DNA of 10,844 nucleotides from Chloroflexota bacterium (lineage in GTDB: Bacteria; Chloroflexota; Dehalococcoidia; Tepidiformales; Tepidiformaceae): NCBI GenBank assembly GCA_021823905.1, contig JAKALX010000088.1, positions 1 to 10,844 of the forward strand. Reading direction: 5' to 3'. The notes below the pieces were generated by a model that had not been told where the DNA came from, did not search any database, and saw only the letters and a list, made by a program, of their open reading frames with translations. This document shows positions 6,256-10,844 of this stretch, in pieces; the stretch's first letter is position 1, and every line of letters begins with the position of its first letter. The translations under genes were made by a program, and so were the position numbers.

Positions 6256-6283
6256 CGCCAGCATCGGGCCGAGCGGCGCCAGA

Positions 6284-6307
6284 GGGCCGGGACAAGCGTC
6301 CCGGCCC
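6284..6307 (-). terminator. Strong GC hairpin after icd, probable terminator
   Basis: GGGCCGGGAC and GTCCCGGCCC pair perfectly over 10 bp around a 4-nt loop (AAGC on the plus strand, GCTT on the minus), 30 nt past the icd stop. On the minus strand it is followed by TCTGG, not a T-run, so it is a U-poor terminator or an mRNA 3'-end stabiliser. It separates the TCA-cycle operon from the toxin-antitoxin promoters. Confidence 0.65.
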
Positions 6308-6337
6308 CGTAAGTCGTGGTCGTTGCGGGCCCGGGCC

Positions 6338-7558
6338 CTACCCCGCGGCCATCTTGGCCTGGAGGCGGCGGTCGATGGCTGCGAGGAAGTCTTCGGTGGT
6401 CAGCCAGGGCTGATCTTTGGAGATAAGGAGGGCCAGGTCCTTGGTCATCTCGCCGGCCTCAACGGCCTCGACGCAGACCTTTTCCAGGGTCTCGCCGAAG
6501 CGGGTCACGTCGGGGGTGCCGTCGAGCTTGCCGCGATGGGCGATGCCGCGGGTCCAGGCGAAGATCGAGGCGACCGGGTTGGTCGAGGTCTTCTCGCCGC
6601 GCTGATGCTGGCGGTAGTGGCGCGTGACCGTCCCGTGGGCAGCCTCGGCTTCCATGATCTTGCCGTCGGGGGTCAGGAGGACCGAGCTCATCATGCCGAG
6701 CGAGCCGTAGCCCTGGGCGACGATGTCGGACTGGACGTCGCCGTCGTAGTTCTTCAGGGCCCAGACGATGCCGCCTTCGCCCTTGAGCACCTGCGCGACC
6801 ATGTCGTCGATCAGGCGGTGCTCGTAGGTGATGCCCTTGGCGGCGTAGTCCTTGGCGAACTCGGCGTCGAAGGTCTCCTGGAAGATGTCCTTGAAGCGGC
6901 CGTCATAGGCCTTGAGGATCGTGTTCTTCGTGGAGAGGTAGACCGGCCAGCCGCAGTCGAGGCCATAGCGCAGTGAGGCGCGGGCGAAGTCGCGGATCGA
7001 GTCGTCGAAGTTGTACATGCCCATGGCGACGCCACCGCCGGAGTACTTCGCGACCTCGCGGACGACCGGGGCGCCGCCGTCGGCGGGGGTGTACGTGATC
7101 GTCACGGCGCCGGGGCCGGGGACGACGAAGTCGGTGGCCTTGTACTGGTCGCCGTGGGCGTGGCGGCCGATGACGATCGGCTTCTTCCAGCCGGGGACGA
7201 GGCGGGGGATGTTCGAGCAGACGATCGGCTCGCGGAAGACGACGCCGCCGAGGATGTTGCGGATGGTGCCGTTGGGCGACTTCCACATCTGCTTGAGGTG
7301 GAACTCCTCGACACGCGCCTCGTCCGGTGTGATCGTCGCGCACTTTACGGCGACGCCGTGCTTCTTCGTCGCCAGCGCCGAGTCGATCGTCACCTGGTCG
7401 TTCGTCGCATCGCGGTTCTCGATGCTGAGGTCGTAGTAGTCGAGCTTGATGTCGAGGTACGGGAGGATCAGCTTGTCCTTGATGAACTGCCAGATGATGC
7501 GGGTCATCTCGTCGCCGTCCATCTCGACTACCGGGTTGACTACCTTGATCTTTGCCAT
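6338..7558 (-). CDS. icd: NADP-dependent isocitrate dehydrogenase, dimeric animal-type subfamily
   Basis: This 406-residue enzyme oxidatively decarboxylates isocitrate to 2-oxoglutarate in the TCA cycle, making NADPH. It belongs to the homodimeric subfamily that includes human IDH1/IDH2 and alpha-proteobacterial enzymes, not the E. coli-type Icd. Residues equivalent to the human active site are present: Thr77 and Arg82 (CATITPDEARVEEF), Ser94 and Asn96 (WKSPNGTIRN), Arg100, Arg109, Arg132 (IGRHAHGDQY), Tyr139, Lys211 (STKNTILK), and metal ligands Asp251, Asp274 and Asp278 (IDDM, DGDVQSD). HGTVTRHYR (308-316) carries Arg313 and His314, which recognise the NADP 2'-phosphate. Length and start match the family. 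AAGG lies about 12 nt before the ATG, a weakly spaced ribosome site. The gene follows aconitase by 84 nt on the same strand, placing consecutive TCA enzymes in one transcription unit. Confidence 0.97.
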   Translation of the reverse strand: MAKIKVVNPVVEMDGDEMTRIIWQFIKDKLILPYLDIKLDYYDLSIENRDATNDQVTIDSALATKKHGVAVKCATITPDEARVEEFHLKQMWKSPNGTIRNILGGVVFREPIVCSNIPRLVPGWKKPIVIGRHAHGDQYKATDFVVPGPGAVTITYTPADGGAPVVREVAKYSGGGVAMGMYNFDDSIRDFARASLRYGLDCGWPVYLSTKNTILKAYDGRFKDIFQETFDAEFAKDYAAKGITYEHRLIDDMVAQVLKGEGGIVWALKNYDGDVQSDIVAQGYGSLGMMSSVLLTPDGKIMEAEAAHGTVTRHYRQHQRGEKTSTNPVASIFAWTRGIAHRGKLDGTPDVTRFGETLEKVCVEAVEAGEMTKDLALLISKDQPWLTTEDFLAAIDRRLQAKMAAG

Positions 7559-7599
7559 GTTGACGGGTGCCTTGCCTTTCGTGCGTTCCGTTGTGGTGC

Positions 7600-7620
7600 G
7601 GGCCGGGCGAGCGCCGGCCC
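7600..7620 (-). other. Hairpin between acnA and icd
   Basis: GGGCCGG and CCGGCCC form a 7-bp stem with a 7-nt loop, 22 nt past the acnA stop and 41 nt before the icd start. The core GGGCCGG is shared with the hairpin after icd. There is no T-run, and the gap shows no promoter I trust. It may partly attenuate read-through, protect transcript ends, or set different levels of the two enzymes. Confidence 0.45.
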
Positions 7621-7642
7621 GTGAGCGTCTGTCGTTGACCAG

Positions 7643-10351
<2,709 letters not shown>

Positions 10352-10412
10352 GCATCTCTCCCGTGTGCTGGGTCGCGGCGGGCGCGACGGGCAGGCTGAC
10401 GGCGCCAGGCGG

Positions 10413-10544
10413 TCAGCGAATCACAGGATGTGAGCGGACGTAGGGCGGACTCGTTCCCACTTCCCAAGCCTCCTTCCACTTCTTGTGGGGGTACTTGGGC
10501 CCTTTCCCGGCGGCGCGCAGGCCCCGGGATTTCGTCTCTACCAT
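10413..10544 (-). CDS. Possible small basic leader protein upstream of acnA
   Basis: An ATG at 10544 opens a 43-residue frame ending 61 nt before the acnA start. The product is basic and aromatic: MVETKSRGLRAAGKG (1-15), PKYPHKKWKEAWEVG (16-30), then TSPPYVRSHPVIR. Codons mostly end in G or C, and the translation looks less repetitive than the frame-shadow ORFs around it. It lies wholly within the leader expected from the promoter at 10615-10623. The ribosome site is poor: GGGAG is only 1 nt before the ATG and GGAAG is about 11 nt away. I recognise no family. It could be a small protein, an upstream regulatory ORF, or chance. Confidence 0.3.
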   Translation of the reverse strand: MVETKSRGLRAAGKGPKYPHKKWKEAWEVGTSPPYVRSHPVIR

Positions 10545-10614
10545 GCTCCCGCGACTTCCCTTGATAGGGACCGTTGGGCCCGGGGCCGGCGTCTGCGTGG
10601 GACGAACAGGCGGA

Positions 10615-10623
10615 AGTATACCA
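10615..10623 (-). promoter_or_regulatory. Extended -10 promoter, probably driving acnA-icd
   Basis: TGGTATACT on the minus strand is a near-consensus extended -10 (TGn plus TATACT, five of six core bases). It shares TGnTAT with the two toxin-antitoxin promoters. Transcription would start near 10608, giving acnA a leader of about 255 nt. A convincing -35 hexamer at 16-18 nt is absent. Confidence 0.5.
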
Positions 10624-10831
10624 CTGTCTGCAATGGCGGGTCCGGGGTGACGCCGCCGGTTCCGGGCCACTGCCAGACGAATGCCGCCTGGAGTGTGGAC
10701 GACGGGGGACGGTCGGGTCACGTTTGGGCCGGGAAGCGTTTGATGACAGTTGCGGGTAACGGCGGTATTCTGTCGCGCGGACCGGCGTTCCATCGGCCTC
10801 CGGCGAGAGGCGTTTCGTTCCAGGACACGCG

Positions 10832-10844
10832 ATGACCGACGGGA
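10832..10844 (+). CDS. Start of a divergent gene cut by the right edge
   Basis: An ATG reading M-T-D-G sits 6 nt after AGGA, a usable Shine-Dalgarno, and runs off the window after four codons. Only the ribosome site, the ATG and the absence of another gene between here and acnA support it. Nothing can be said about the product. Confidence 0.35.

Larger units (their letters stand above)
10352..10831. other. Intergenic and leader region between acnA and a divergent gene
   Basis: No well-supported gene lies here. It contains a minus-strand extended -10 element (10615-10623), a possible 43-codon leader ORF (10413-10544) and a small TCCCT/AGGGA hairpin (10557-10570) inside the predicted acnA leader. 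On the plus side TATTCT (10766-10771) could be a -10 for the gene starting at 10832, but no -35 sits at the normal distance (TTGATG is 20 nt away). Long plus- and minus-strand frames crossing this stretch have Arg/Pro/Gly-rich random-looking translations. Confidence 0.5.

Noticed and set aside
10485..10835. 116-codon plus-strand frame whose stop overlaps the ATG at 10832
   Set aside because: The ATGA overlap is tempting, but the translation is compositionally random, has no ribosome site of note and runs antisense to the acnA promoter and leader.

Overview
This is a GC-rich bacterial window in which every well-supported complete gene lies on the minus strand, so transcription runs from high to low coordinates. 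The strong G/C third-position bias, lipoprotein signal peptides, animal-type NADP isocitrate dehydrogenase and AcnA-type aconitase point to a high-GC free-living bacterium. A Chloroflexota-like or similarly deep-branching lineage would fit the mix of proteins, but that assignment is a weak inference. Nothing in the window identifies the species, and no rRNA, tRNA, CRISPR array or insertion sequence was seen.

Right part (about 6280-10844): a TCA-cycle pair, aconitase (7643-10351) followed by isocitrate dehydrogenase (6338-7558). They form an apparent acnA-icd operon with a GC hairpin between the genes and a perfect 10-bp stem hairpin after icd. Upstream of acnA is a stretch of about 480 bp. 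It holds a good extended -10 promoter and a possible 43-codon leader ORF. The first four codons of a divergent plus-strand gene appear at the right edge.

Middle part (5085-6255): two toxin-antitoxin modules in tandem, each antitoxin first. The first is a small antitoxin with the GRLxxxxPTxLPEGT pattern plus a RelE/ParE toxin, joined by a GTGA overlap. The second is a ribbon-helix-helix VapB plus a PIN-domain VapC with an unusual 35-nt overlap. Both antitoxin starts are preceded at exactly the same distance by GTGCTAT, an extended -10 element placed so that transcripts would begin at or next to the ATG (leaderless). The second of these promoters is embedded in the last codons of the upstream toxin gene.

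Left part (1-5002): three consecutive predicted secreted lipoproteins. The first is an alpha/beta-hydrolase fused to a beta-propeller of the GH43/sialidase kind. The second is a divergent NodB-like (polysaccharide deacetylase superfamily) protein. The third is a NodB-like domain fused to an HSL/BD-FAE-type esterase, cut by the left window edge. Together they look like an exported set for handling acylated carbohydrates. The substrate cannot be read from the sequence, and the cluster is the best candidate for an undescribed system here.
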